Translations under genes and position numbers: made by a program
Notes under the pieces: model-generated
What the model was told of the DNA's origin: nothing
What the model saw: the letters and a program-made list of their open reading frames with translations, nothing else
The model's database searches: none
Part shown: positions 1-9,465 of the stretch, piece by piece
How positions within the stretch are numbered: the first letter of the stretch is position 1
Layout of the letters: the number at the start of each line of letters is the position of its first letter
Source of the DNA: Longivirga sp036510975
Lineage (GTDB): Bacteria > Actinomycetota > Actinomycetes > S36-B12 > CAIYMF01
Assembly (NCBI GenBank): GCA_036510975.1
Contig: DATCCY010000089.1
Span: 1 to 21,898 of the forward strand
DNA: 21,898 bases
Reading direction: 5' to 3'

Positions 1-29
1 GATTCCTGCCTTCCAGGGCTGGCGGGTGG

Positions 30-104
30 TGGGCCTAGATGGACTTGAACCATCGACCTCTTCCTTATCAGGGAAGCGCTCTAACCGAGCTGAGCTATAG
101 GCCC
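30..104 (-). tRNA. tRNA-Ile (anticodon GAT)
   Basis: The minus strand folds into a full cloverleaf. The 7-bp acceptor stem is GGGCCTA/TAGGCCC, the D arm is GCTC/GAGC with the GGTTA loop motif, the anticodon stem CTTCC/GGAAG encloses loop CTGATAA (anticodon GAT), and the T arm GATGG/CCATC has loop TTCAAGT. Position 30 supplies the discriminator A, and a genomically encoded CCA follows at 29-27. A tRNA-Ile downstream of gyrA and a DUF3566 gene is a common actinobacterial arrangement; a tRNA-Ala often follows but would lie outside the window. Confidence 0.97.
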
Positions 105-183
105 GTGCGTCGTGCCGGAGAAGGTTACCTCAGGCCCGCCGAGCCGCCCAAACCATCGTCGGCGGCCAGGGTCTCCGGGGCGC

Positions 184-987
184 TCAGGCGTCCTCGGACA
201 GCGTCACCTCTAGGCCGCCGGTGAGCCCGACGGAGAGGTTGTAGAGGAACGCGAACAAGGTCGCGAGGGCCGACCCGAGGACGATCTCGATCGCGGTCAG
301 CACCAGGCCGATCCCCATGATGCGACTGAACCCGACGAACGACAGGAAGTCGAACGACGAGCTGCCCGAGCCGGCGACGTCGTCGATCGTCCGACCGATC
401 GCGGCGAACACCCCGGTGACGTCGAGGGTCCACCAGAGCAGGGCGGTGGACATGAGCAGCACGATGCCGATCGAGACCGACAGCATGAACGCAGTCTTCA
501 TGACCGACCACGGGTCGAGCCGCGTGACGAGCAATCTCGCGCGGCGCGGGCCGGCTGCCGGACGGGGTGCCGGCGCAGCCGCGGACGCTGCCGGGGCGGG
601 CACCGGCACGGGAACCGGCGCCGCGGGCTGCGCCGGGACGCTCGCCCCGGCGCGCGCCTGGCCGGTCGCGGGCACCGGTCGAGCTGCTGCGGGCGGGACC
701 GAGACGGGTGCTGCGGACGAGGCAGGCCCGGCCTTCGCAACCGGCCGGGCGGGTGACACCGGCGCCGCCTTCGCAGCCGGCGCGGCGGACGACGCAGGCG
801 CGGACTTCGCATCACGCGCAGGGGCCGAGACCGGCCCGGCCTTCGCGGCCGGCGCGGTGGACGACGCGGGCGCAGCCTTCGCAGCCGGCGCGATGGGTGA
901 GGCGGGCGTGGCCTTCTTGGCCGGGGGCGGCGCCGGACTCCCAGCGCGCGCTGCCCCGGCCGGTCCGGCCGTGCCGTCGGTGTCCAC
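184..987 (-). CDS. DUF3566 transmembrane protein with a long Ala/Pro/Lys repeat N-terminus
   Basis: The protein has 267 aa. Residues 1 to about 147 are low-complexity Ala/Pro/Ser. Within them is a 12-residue repeat that puts lysines at 25, 37, 49, 61, 73 and 85. Residues about 150-265 match DUF3566: an RLLVTRLDPWSVMK entry segment, a first membrane helix (about 167-188), a Ser/Gly-rich outer loop, and a second helix (about 224-250). DUF3566 proteins sit downstream of gyrA in many actinobacteria; I know of no firmly established function. The start is the GTG at 987, because AAGGAG overlapping the gyrA stop lies 8 to 9 bases upstream. The gene begins 12 bases after the gyrA stop, so it is probably cotranscribed and perhaps translationally coupled with gyrA. 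The cytosolic tail could bind DNA or acidic partners, but that is inference. Confidence 0.9.
   Translation of the reverse strand: MDTDGTAGPAGAARAGSPAPPPAKKATPASPIAPAAKAAPASSTAPAAKAGPVSAPARDAKSAPASSAAPAAKAAPVSPARPVAKAGPASSAAPVSVPPAAARPVPATGQARAGASVPAQPAAPVPVPVPAPAASAAAPAPRPAAGPRRARLLVTRLDPWSVMKTAFMLSVSIGIVLLMSTALLWWTLDVTGVFAAIGRTIDDVAGSGSSSFDFLSFVGFSRIMGIGLVLTAIEIVLGSALATLFAFLYNLSVGLTGGLEVTLSEDA
726..905 (-). repeat. 36-bp tandem repeat, five units, coding for a 12-aa Lys-spaced repeat
   Basis: On the plus strand, units begin at 726, 762, 798, 834 and 870, each 36 bp. Most contain a core like GCCTTCGCAGCCGGCGCG. A decayed sixth unit starts near 906. The third unit (798-833) is the most diverged. 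In the protein the unit reads roughly P-A-A-K-A-x-P-A-S-S-x-A. The repeat stays in frame, so copy-number change would lengthen or shorten the cytosolic tail of the DUF3566 protein without frameshift. Confidence 0.88.
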
Positions 988-999
988 CGAGCCTGCTCC

Positions 1000-3645
1000 T
1001 TAGTCCTGCTCCGCCGGGCCGTCCTGCGGCTCGTAGGCCGCATCCTCCACGGCCACGGTAACGGACTCGTCCGGCGCAGCCTCGTCAGCACCACCCTGCG
1101 GGGTGCTCGCGTCGTCCGGGCTGCCGGGGTTCTCGACGTCGGGAGCGTCGACGTCGTCGGCCTCGTCGTCGTCGTCTGCGTCCCCGAGGGCGACCGCGAC
1201 GATGGCGTTGTCACCGCTGACGTCCATGAGCGAGACGCCCATGGTGTCGCGACCCGTCGAGCGGATGTCGGCCACCCGGGTGCGGATCACGACGCCGTCG
1301 GACGCGATGGCGTAGAGCTCGTCGTCCTCGAGCGCGACGAGCGCTCCCACGAGCGAGCCGCGCTCCTCGACGAGCTTCATCGCCCGGACCCCGAGGATGC
1401 CGCGGCCCTTGACGCTCCAGTCGTCGACCGGCGTCCGCTTCGCGTAGCCGCCGTCGGTGATCGTGACGAGGTAGGCGCCCTCGCGCACCGTGTTCATGGC
1501 GAGCAGGTGGTCGTCCCCGCGGAACTTCATGCCGATCACGCCCGAGGTGTCTCGGCCCATCGGCCGGAGCGTCTCGTCGTCGGCGGTGAAACGGGCTGAC
1601 ATGCCCTTGGCGCTCACGAGCAGGAGGTCGGCGCCGTCCTCCACGAGCTGAGCGCTGATGAGCTCGTCCCCCTCGCGCAGGTTGATCGCGATGATGCCGC
1701 CGCTGCGGTTGGAGTCGAAGGCCTCGAGACGGGTCTTCTTCACCATGCCGTCGCGCGTCGCGAGCACGAGGTAGGGAGCTGTGGCGTAGTCACGGACGTC
1801 GAGCACCTGCGCGATCTGCTCGTCGGGCTGGAACGCGAGCAGGTTGGCCACGTGCTGGCCGCGTGCGTCACGACCCGAGTCGGGCAGCTCGTAGGCCTTG
1901 GCGCGGTAGACGCGTCCCTTGTTCGTGAAGAACAGCAGGTAGTGGTGCGTGGTGGTCACGAAGAAGTGCTCGACGACGTCGTCCCCGCGCAGCGCCGCAC
2001 CGCGCACGCCCTTGCCGCCGCGTCGCTGCGCGCGATAGAGGTTCGTGAGGGTGCGCTTCGCGTAGCCGCCGCGGGTGATCGTCACGACGACGTCCTCCTC
2101 GGCGATGAGGTCCTCGTCGGTGACCTCCCCGTCCCAGGGGATGATGATGCTGCGTCGCTCGTCGGCGTACTTCGCGGTGATCTCCGCGAGCTCCTCGCTC
2201 ACGATGCTGCGCTGACGCGGCTCGTTGCTGAGGATGTCGTTGTAGTCGGCGATCTTCGCCTGCAGGTCGTCGAACTCGTCGATGATCTTCTGCCGCTCGA
2301 GGGCCGCGAGGCGACGCAGCTGCATGTCTAGGATGGCGGTCGCCTGGATCTCGTCCACCTCGAGCAGCTCCATGAGCCCGGTGCGCGCATCGTCGACGGT
2401 GGCGCTGCCGCGGATGAGTGAGATGACCGCGTCGAGCGCGTCGAGCGCCTTGAGCAGGCCGAGCAGGATGTGCGCGCGCTCCTCGGCCTTGCGCAGCCGG
2501 TAGCGCGTACGACGGACGATGACCTCGATCTGGTGGCTGACCCAGTGCCGGACGAAACCGTCCAGCGGCAACGTCCGCGGGATGCCGTCGACGAGCGCGA
2601 TCATGTTGCAGGAGAAGTTGTCCTGCAGCTGCGTGTGCTTGAACAGGTTGTTGAGCACGACCTTCGCGACGGCGTCGCGCTTGAGCTCGATCACCAGGCG
2701 CATCCCGGTCCGCGACGATGAGTCGTCGCGGACGTCGGAGATGCCCGCGATCTTGCCCTCGTTGGCCAGCTCCGCGATGCGTAGCAGGAGGTTGTCGGGG
2801 TTGACCTGGTAGGGCAGCTGGGTGACGACGAGCGTCGTGCGGCCCCGCGAGTCCTCCTCGGCCACCACGACGGCGCGCATCATGACCGAGCCGCGACCGG
2901 TGCGGTAGGCATCCTCGATCCCCTTGCGCCCGACGATGAGACCGCCGGTCGGGAAGTCCGGGCCCTTCACCCGCTCGAGGAACGCCTCGAGCATCTCCTC
3001 CCGGCCGGCCTCGGGGTGGGCGAGTGCCCACTGGGCCGCCTCCGAGACCTCGCCGAGATTGTGCGGCGGGATGTTGGTGGCCATGCCGACCGCGATTCCG
3101 GCGCTGCCGTTCACGAGCAGGTTGGGGAACCGGCTCGGCAGGATGACCGGCTCCTGCGTGCGGCCGTCGTAGTTGGGCGTGAAGTCGACGGTCTCCTCGT
3201 CGATGTCGCGCACCATCTCCATCGCGAGCGCGGCCATCCGTGCCTCGGTGTACCGCATGGCCGCCGCCGGGTCGTTGCCCGGAGAGCCGAAGTTGCCCTG
3301 GCCGGACACGAGCGGGTAGCGGAGCGACCACGGCTGCGCGAGACGCACGAGGGTGTCGTAGATCGAGGAGTCTCCGTGCGGGTGGTACTGGCCCATGACG
3401 TCGCCGACGATGCGCGAGCACTTCGAGAACTGGCGGTCCGGTCGGTAGCCGCCGTCGAACATGGCGTAGAGCACGCGGCGGTGCACCGGCTTGAGCCCGT
3501 CCCGCACGTCGGGCAGCGCGCGCGACACGATGACCGACATCGCGTAGTCCATGTAGGACCGCTGCATCTCGACCTGGAGGTCGACGGACTCGATCCGCGG
3601 GTTGAACTCGGGGCTGTCGGTGGTGGTGTCGCTGTCGTCAGGCAT
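1000..3645 (-). CDS. gyrA: DNA gyrase subunit A
   Basis: This is the 881-aa breakage-reunion subunit of gyrase, which works with GyrB as A2B2 to introduce negative supercoils. The N-terminus has the SRALPDVRDGLKPVHRR motif at about 41-57. The quinolone-resistance region reads GDSSIYD at 91-97, with Ser93 and Asp97 as in drug-susceptible enzymes. The catalytic tyrosine is Tyr132 in AAMRYTEAR. The GyrA-box QRRGGKG lies at about 539-545 and is followed by beta-pinwheel repeats. The last 60 or so residues form an unusually acidic Asp/Glu-rich tail. The ATG at 3645 is preceded by GAAGGA about 6 bases upstream. gyrB lies 65 bases upstream on the same strand, and the DUF3566 gene follows 12 bases after the stop. 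Identity is secure; only the role of the tail is open. Confidence 0.99.
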   Translation of the reverse strand: MPDDSDTTTDSPEFNPRIESVDLQVEMQRSYMDYAMSVIVSRALPDVRDGLKPVHRRVLYAMFDGGYRPDRQFSKCSRIVGDVMGQYHPHGDSSIYDTLVRLAQPWSLRYPLVSGQGNFGSPGNDPAAAMRYTEARMAALAMEMVRDIDEETVDFTPNYDGRTQEPVILPSRFPNLLVNGSAGIAVGMATNIPPHNLGEVSEAAQWALAHPEAGREEMLEAFLERVKGPDFPTGGLIVGRKGIEDAYRTGRGSVMMRAVVVAEEDSRGRTTLVVTQLPYQVNPDNLLLRIAELANEGKIAGISDVRDDSSSRTGMRLVIELKRDAVAKVVLNNLFKHTQLQDNFSCNMIALVDGIPRTLPLDGFVRHWVSHQIEVIVRRTRYRLRKAEERAHILLGLLKALDALDAVISLIRGSATVDDARTGLMELLEVDEIQATAILDMQLRRLAALERQKIIDEFDDLQAKIADYNDILSNEPRQRSIVSEELAEITAKYADERRSIIIPWDGEVTDEDLIAEEDVVVTITRGGYAKRTLTNLYRAQRRGGKGVRGAALRGDDVVEHFFVTTTHHYLLFFTNKGRVYRAKAYELPDSGRDARGQHVANLLAFQPDEQIAQVLDVRDYATAPYLVLATRDGMVKKTRLEAFDSNRSGGIIAINLREGDELISAQLVEDGADLLLVSAKGMSARFTADDETLRPMGRDTSGVIGMKFRGDDHLLAMNTVREGAYLVTITDGGYAKRTPVDDWSVKGRGILGVRAMKLVEERGSLVGALVALEDDELYAIASDGVVIRTRVADIRSTGRDTMGVSLMDVSGDNAIVAVALGDADDDDEADDVDAPDVENPGSPDDASTPQGGADEAAPDESVTVAVEDAAYEPQDGPAEQD

Positions 3646-3693
3646 GGGTTTCCTTCGCGGTACGACGGGGGGCGGGACGCGGGCGCCGTACGG

Positions 3694-3710
3694 CTAGATG
3701 TCCAGGCGCA

Positions 3711-3721
<11 letters not shown>
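3694..3721 (-). repeat. 11-bp direct repeat duplicating the gyrB stop region
   Basis: On the minus strand TGGACATCTAG occurs at 3721-3711, where it encodes the last gyrB residues and the TAG stop, and again at 3704-3694. The offset is 17 bp, so the second copy is in another frame and noncoding. It looks like a small local duplication of the gene end inside the gyrB-gyrA spacer. Confidence 0.85.
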
Positions 3722-5756
<2,035 letters not shown>

Positions 5757-5825
5757 GTCCCGGCGCTGGTCGACCGGTCGGGGCGGGTCCTGGAGTGGTC
5801 CGGGAGCCCCGTGGAACTGGCTCTC

Positions 5826-5857
5826 ATCCTACCGCGAGCAGGGCTCAGGAGCCGTCA
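5826..5857 (-). promoter_or_regulatory. candidate gyrB promoter
   Basis: On the minus strand TAGGAT (5831-5826) is a good actinobacterial -10 element. TGACGG (5857-5852) is a weak -35 candidate with a long 20-base spacer. Transcription would start near 5819, 62 bases before the gyrB ATG, and would include both proposed starts. The rest of the 5757-5975 spacer shows nothing I recognise. Confidence 0.38.
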
Positions 5858-5975
5858 CGCAGGCCTCTGCTTGTGGGGATATGTCGGCCGGGTCCCGTCG
5901 GCTGTGGGCCGGGCTCACGGCGCGGCGTCCCTGGGTCGACCCCCCGGCGTGCCGGTGGCGCGGCGCGAGGCGGCG

Positions 5976-6548
5976 TCACCCGTAGGTGTCGCGGGGACCG
6001 CGTCCCTTCACGCGCAGCTTCCCGTGCTTCCAGGACGGCGCTGCCGGACCCAGCACGGTGATGTCGCGGACCGTTCCCGCACCGAGCTCGTGGTCGATGC
6101 GGGTGCGCAGGGTGGGGAGCAGGGTTCGCATCGTGTAGGCCCAGGCCGAGGAGTCGGCTCGCAGGACCAGGAGCAGCCCGCGGCCGTCCGGTGAGGGCTC
6201 GAAGGTCTCCGGCACGACGTGCTCGGCGACGTCGGGCCCGACGATCTCCGCCCAGCGGCCGGTGAGGCCACCGACCGCGGTGGGCTCCTCCCAGCCGCGC
6301 TCGCGCATCATCCGCTCGACCGACGATCCGAACAGCTGCGGGTCGCGCGCGTCGGGGCCGGAGCCGGAGTAGGACCCGGTCGACTCGGGACGCCGCGAGC
6401 GACTCCGGTTCGGTCCGCCCGACGCCCGCGCGGCCGCCTGGCTCGCACCGGCGGCCGCGCGCGCCCGGGCCAGCGCCTCCTTCGCGGCGTCGCTGCCGGA
6501 GCCCGCGGGGGCCTCGGCTGCGGTCTCGGCGTCGTCCTCAGCGGGCAC
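5976..6548 (-). CDS. dciA: DUF721 / DciA-family protein, probable replicative helicase operator
   Basis: The protein has 190 aa. The first 85 or so residues are an Ala/Arg/Ser-rich, probably disordered region. The DUF721 core follows, with WAEIVGPDVAEHVVPETF and then LLLVLRADSSAWAYTMRTLLPTLRTRIDHELG, the usual helix-strand pattern. DciA proteins are the widespread helicase-loading or helicase-operating factors of bacteria that lack DnaC/DnaI, so placement between recF and gyrB near oriC fits a role with DnaB. The start is GTG at 6548, overlapping the end of recF by 11 bases, with CAGGTG about 5 bases upstream. This implies coupled translation with recF. The short C-terminal tail RGPRDTYG lacks further motifs. 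Confidence 0.9.
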   Translation of the reverse strand: MPAEDDAETAAEAPAGSGSDAAKEALARARAAAGASQAAARASGGPNRSRSRRPESTGSYSGSGPDARDPQLFGSSVERMMRERGWEEPTAVGGLTGRWAEIVGPDVAEHVVPETFEPSPDGRGLLLVLRADSSAWAYTMRTLLPTLRTRIDHELGAGTVRDITVLGPAAPSWKHGKLRVKGRGPRDTYG

Positions 6549-7683
6549 GGGACACCTGACCGGCGCCGACGTCGATGCGGTCGCCCACCAGGAGCTCCGG
6601 GACGTCGGCCTCGACGGCGGCGGTCACGAGCACCTGCTCGGCCACGCCGACGAGGGCGGCCAGGCGCGACCGGCGCTCGACGTCGAGCTCGGCGAACACG
6701 TCGTCGAGGATGAGCACCGGCTCACCCCCGGGTGAGCCGTCGTGACGGAGCAGCTCGTAGGACGCGAGCCGCAGCGCGAGCGCGTAGGACCACGACTCCC
6801 CGTGCGACGCATAGCCTTTCGCGGGTGCCGGCCCGAGCTTGAGAAGCAGGTCGTCACGATGAGGCCCGACGAGGGAGAGTCCTCGGTCGAGCTCCTCACG
6901 GCGTCGTCGCTCGATCCCCGCGAGCAGTAGGCCGGCCAGCACGCTCCGGTCGGGGACGAGCTCGACGTCCGGGCCCAGGGAGCAGACGTAGTCGAGGGCC
7001 GCCGGACCTGCGCCCGAGCTCACCTGGTCGTAGGCCTTGTCGACGAGCGGCGCGAGCGCAGCGACGAGGTCGAGCCGCGCCGCGAGCAGCTCGGCACCGA
7101 CGGTCACGAGGTGGGTGTCCCAGACCTCCAGGGTGCGCAGCGCCTCACCGGACCCCGACCCGCCGCGCCGCGCCGCCGACGCCGTCTTCAGCAGGGCGTT
7201 GCGCTGCTTGAGGACCCGGTCGTAGTCCGCGCGCACACCGGCGAGCCGTGGTGAGCGGGCCACGAGGAGGTCGTCGAGGAAGCGACGACGTTCGCTCGGG
7301 TCGCCCTTGACCAGCGCCAGGTCCTCCGGGGCGAACATCACCGTCCGCAGGGTTCCGAGCACCTCGCGCGGGCGCGGCACGGGGGAGCGGTTGATGCGGG
7401 CACGGTTGGCGCGCCCGGGATTGATCTCGATCTCGATGAGGGTCGTGCGCTCGTCGCGGACCACCTGGGCGCGCACCACCGCCTGGCTCGCGCCGAGCCT
7501 CACGAGCGGCGCGTCGGTGGCCACCCTGTGGCTGTCGAGGGTCGCGACGTAGCCGAGCGCCTCGACGAGGTTGGTCTTGCCCTGACCGTTGCTACCGAGG
7601 AACGACGTCACGCCGGGACGCAGCTCGACGTCGGCCTGCCCGTAGCAGCGGAAGTCGGTGAGCGAGAGGGCGGCGACGTGCAC
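6538..7683 (-). CDS. recF: DNA replication/repair protein RecF
   Basis: This is a 381-aa SMC-like ATPase that acts with RecO/RecR to load RecA at gaps. The Walker A motif GSNGQGKT is at about 30-37. The RecF signature GPHRDDLLLKL, an ABC signature region around SYALALRLASYEL, and the Walker B PVLILDDVFAELD all follow in order. I chose the GTG at 7683 because it opens directly on VHVAALSLTDFRCY, the usual RecF N-terminus. The frame stays open farther upstream, but that part overlaps dnaN and is Arg/Pro-rich shadow sequence. No clear Shine-Dalgarno sequence precedes it; it lies 29 bases after the dnaN stop, so reinitiation is likely. In Streptomyces and Mycobacterium gnd intervenes between dnaN and recF; here they are adjacent. 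Confidence 0.95.
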   Translation of the reverse strand: MHVAALSLTDFRCYGQADVELRPGVTSFLGSNGQGKTNLVEALGYVATLDSHRVATDAPLVRLGASQAVVRAQVVRDERTTLIEIEINPGRANRARINRSPVPRPREVLGTLRTVMFAPEDLALVKGDPSERRRFLDDLLVARSPRLAGVRADYDRVLKQRNALLKTASAARRGGSGSGEALRTLEVWDTHLVTVGAELLAARLDLVAALAPLVDKAYDQVSSGAGPAALDYVCSLGPDVELVPDRSVLAGLLLAGIERRRREELDRGLSLVGPHRDDLLLKLGPAPAKGYASHGESWSYALALRLASYELLRHDGSPGGEPVLILDDVFAELDVERRSRLAALVGVAEQVLVTAAVEADVPELLVGDRIDVGAGQVSRAR

Positions 7684-7712
7684 GGTACGGGTCCGGACCC
7701 GGGGGACGGGCG

Positions 7713-8834
7713 TCAGCCCGAGAGCCGGACCGGCATGAGGAGGTAGCGGTAGGCGGGGGCGGCCTCGGCGCCGCCGCCGGTGAGCACCGCCGGACGGGTC
7801 GAGGTCGTGAACGACAGCTTCGTGGAGGCGTCGTCGAGCGCGCTGAGCCCGTCGAGCAGGTACTGCGGGTTGAAGGCGATCTCGATCGGGTCGCCGTCGA
7901 TCGCGCACTCGACGGCCTCGCTCGCCTGCGCCTCGTCGCCCGCGCCGGCGCGCAGCTCGACCTCGCCGCCGGAGAACGCGAGCCGCACGGGGGTGTTGCG
8001 CTCGGCGACGAGGGCCACGCGCTTCACGGCGTCGACCAGCGCGCTCGTCTCCACGGTCGCGACGGTGGCGGACTCGCTCGGCAGCAGCGCGCGGTACTTG
8101 GGGAACTCGCCGTCGAGAAGCCGGCTGGTGGTGCGACGGCCGTCGCCCTCGAATCCCATGAGGCCGTCACCCGCGCCGGACGCGGACAGCGCGAGGTGGA
8201 CGACGTCGCAGTGCGCGAGCGACTTCGCGGTCTCGGCGAGCGTGCGCGCAGGCACCAGCGCCGCGGTGTCGAGCCCGGAATGCTCTGGGCTCCAAGCGAA
8301 CTCGCGGACGGCGAGACGGTAGCGGTCGGTGGCCGCGAGCGTGATGAGCGCGTCGGCGATCTCGACGCGGATGCCGGTGAGCGTCGGCAGCGTGTCGTCC
8401 CGGCCGGCTGCCGTGGCCACCTGCGCGACGGCGGCGGCGAACGTCGCGCCCTCGATCGTGCCGGTGGAACCCGGCATGTCCGGCAGCGACGGGTAGTCGT
8501 CGACGGGGAGCGTCGGGAGGGTGAACGACGAGCGGCCGCAGCGCACCTCGACCCGGCTGCCCTCGGAGGTGATGGTCACCGGTGCTGGTGGCAGAGCCCG
8601 GGCGATGTCGGCCAGCAGCCGACCGGAGACCAGGACTCGACCGGGCTCGTCGACGGCGGCCGCGACCGCGACGCGGCCGGAGACCTCGTAGTCGAAGCTC
8701 GACAGGGTCAGGCCCCCCGGGGCGGCGTCGATGAGCAGCCCGGCGAGCATGGGCATCGACGGGCGGGAGGGCAGGGTGCGCGCCGCCCACGCCACGGCAT
8801 CGGCGAGGACGTCGCGCTCGAGCCGGAACTTCAC
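7713..8834 (-). CDS. dnaN: DNA polymerase III beta subunit (sliding clamp)
   Basis: This 373-aa protein forms the dimeric processivity ring that tethers DNA polymerase III and other partners. It begins MKFRLERDVLADAVAWAARTL. It has the three-fold repeated clamp fold, with GLLIDA in domain 1, TLPTLTGIRVEI and ATDRYRLAVREF in domain 2, and the C-terminal peptide-binding segment YRYLLMPVRLSG. The start is the GTG at 8834, with AGGAG about 10 bases upstream. It is the first gene left of the oriC spacer and heads the dnaN-recF-dciA group. Confidence 0.98.
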   Translation of the reverse strand: MKFRLERDVLADAVAWAARTLPSRPSMPMLAGLLIDAAPGGLTLSSFDYEVSGRVAVAAAVDEPGRVLVSGRLLADIARALPPAPVTITSEGSRVEVRCGRSSFTLPTLPVDDYPSLPDMPGSTGTIEGATFAAAVAQVATAAGRDDTLPTLTGIRVEIADALITLAATDRYRLAVREFAWSPEHSGLDTAALVPARTLAETAKSLAHCDVVHLALSASGAGDGLMGFEGDGRRTTSRLLDGEFPKYRALLPSESATVATVETSALVDAVKRVALVAERNTPVRLAFSGGEVELRAGAGDEAQASEAVECAIDGDPIEIAFNPQYLLDGLSALDDASTKLSFTTSTRPAVLTGGGAEAAPAYRYLLMPVRLSG

Positions 8835-8963
8835 GTCGGGTCACTCCTGTCGGGCCGAGCGGGTGTGAGGTGCGCAGCGTATGCCGGGTCATGCTTCCAC
8901 GGACCACCCACGCCCGGACAGGCACCACCCCGATAGGCGCGTAGGCGTCGTGCTCGAACCGGT

Positions 8964-8980
8964 CGCGGACCGGGTCCGCG
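8964..8980. repeat. 7-bp inverted repeat in the dnaN-proximal half of oriC
   Basis: CGCGGAC, a 3-base centre CGG, then GTCCGCG make a perfect hairpin about 130 bases upstream of dnaN. There is no T-run, so a terminator is unlikely. It could be a protein site or a dnaN leader hairpin, or chance in GC-rich DNA. Confidence 0.45.
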
Positions 8981-9068
8981 GAAGCGGCTGGAGACCCGTT
9001 CGGGTGCACCCGAGCGCAGGGGCGCGCCCGGCGCCGGACGGAGGTGGTCGTCCACGGCGGCAGCGATG

Positions 9069-9077
9069 TTGTCCACA
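9069..9077 (+). promoter_or_regulatory. DnaA box, perfect TTGTCCACA
   Basis: Exact match to the high-GC actinobacterial DnaA box TTGTCCACA, inside the dnaA-dnaN spacer. Confidence 0.85.
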
Positions 9078-9153
9078 GACGGCGGGTGGGTGAAGGCGTT
9101 CAGGCAGCTGCTGCAGATACAGGGGCAGTACTCGTCATAGGAGGTGTGGACGG

Positions 9154-9162
9154 TGTGGACAA
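9154..9162 (-). promoter_or_regulatory. DnaA box, perfect, with an abutting degenerate box
   Basis: The plus strand reads TGTGGACAA, the exact complement of TTGTCCACA. A degenerate copy, TGTGGACGG at 9145-9153, abuts it directly in the same orientation, giving a 9-bp tandem that could support cooperative DnaA binding. Confidence 0.85.
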
Positions 9163-9344
9163 CGCTCGTCGTCGCAGGTGGACGTGCGTGTCGTCCTCCC
9201 CGGCGGCTGTGGACGACGGATCTGGACAACCATGGGGGCCTGGGGAGCAAGGGGTGCGGCGTGTCGTTCGTCCCCTGCCGTCCACAGGTTGCGCAGGTCG
9301 TGGGAGCGCTCATCCCCAGGGCTGTCCCCAGCGGCTCGGAATCT

Positions 9345-9365
9345 GTGTCCACAGGGTTATCCCCA
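9345..9365 (+). promoter_or_regulatory. Pair of near-consensus DnaA boxes close to the dnaA 3' end
   Basis: GTGTCCACA (9345-9353) and TTATCCCCA (9357-9365) each differ from the consensus by one base. They face the same way and start 12 bases apart, about one helical turn. The second carries the AT-richer TTAT start. Confidence 0.6.
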
Positions 9366-9465
9366 GGGTGTGAACGCGCGGCGTGACCGGGTCGACGGCT
9401 GCGATCACGCTGGGTAGCCGCCGTCCGGGCGTCCTCGCCCGTGCCGGCGGGCCGCGGGACCGGGC

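Larger units (their letters stand above)
8835..9465. other. Probable chromosomal origin (oriC), dnaA-dnaN spacer
   Basis: This 631-base stretch has no supportable gene and separates dnaA from dnaN, the oriC site in characterised Streptomyces and Mycobacterium. Perfect TTGTCCACA boxes are at 9069-9077 (plus) and 9154-9162 (minus). One-mismatch boxes are TCGTCCACA (9208-9216, minus), TTGTCCAGA (9221-9229, minus), GTGTCCACA (9345-9353, plus) and TTATCCCCA (9357-9365, plus). Two-mismatch boxes are TCGTCCACG (9047-9055, plus), CCGTCCACA (9145-9153, minus, abutting the perfect one) and CCGTCCACA (9278-9286, plus). Boxes cluster at 9047-9365. The part next to dnaN (8835-9046) is box-poor and has a 7-bp inverted repeat. 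No clear AT-rich unwinding element stands out. Confidence 0.88.

Noticed and set aside
8831..9352. 173-codon minus-strand frame filling the dnaA-dnaN spacer
   Set aside because: It covers the DnaA-box array, has no family resemblance and no good ribosome site; the spacer is better explained as oriC.
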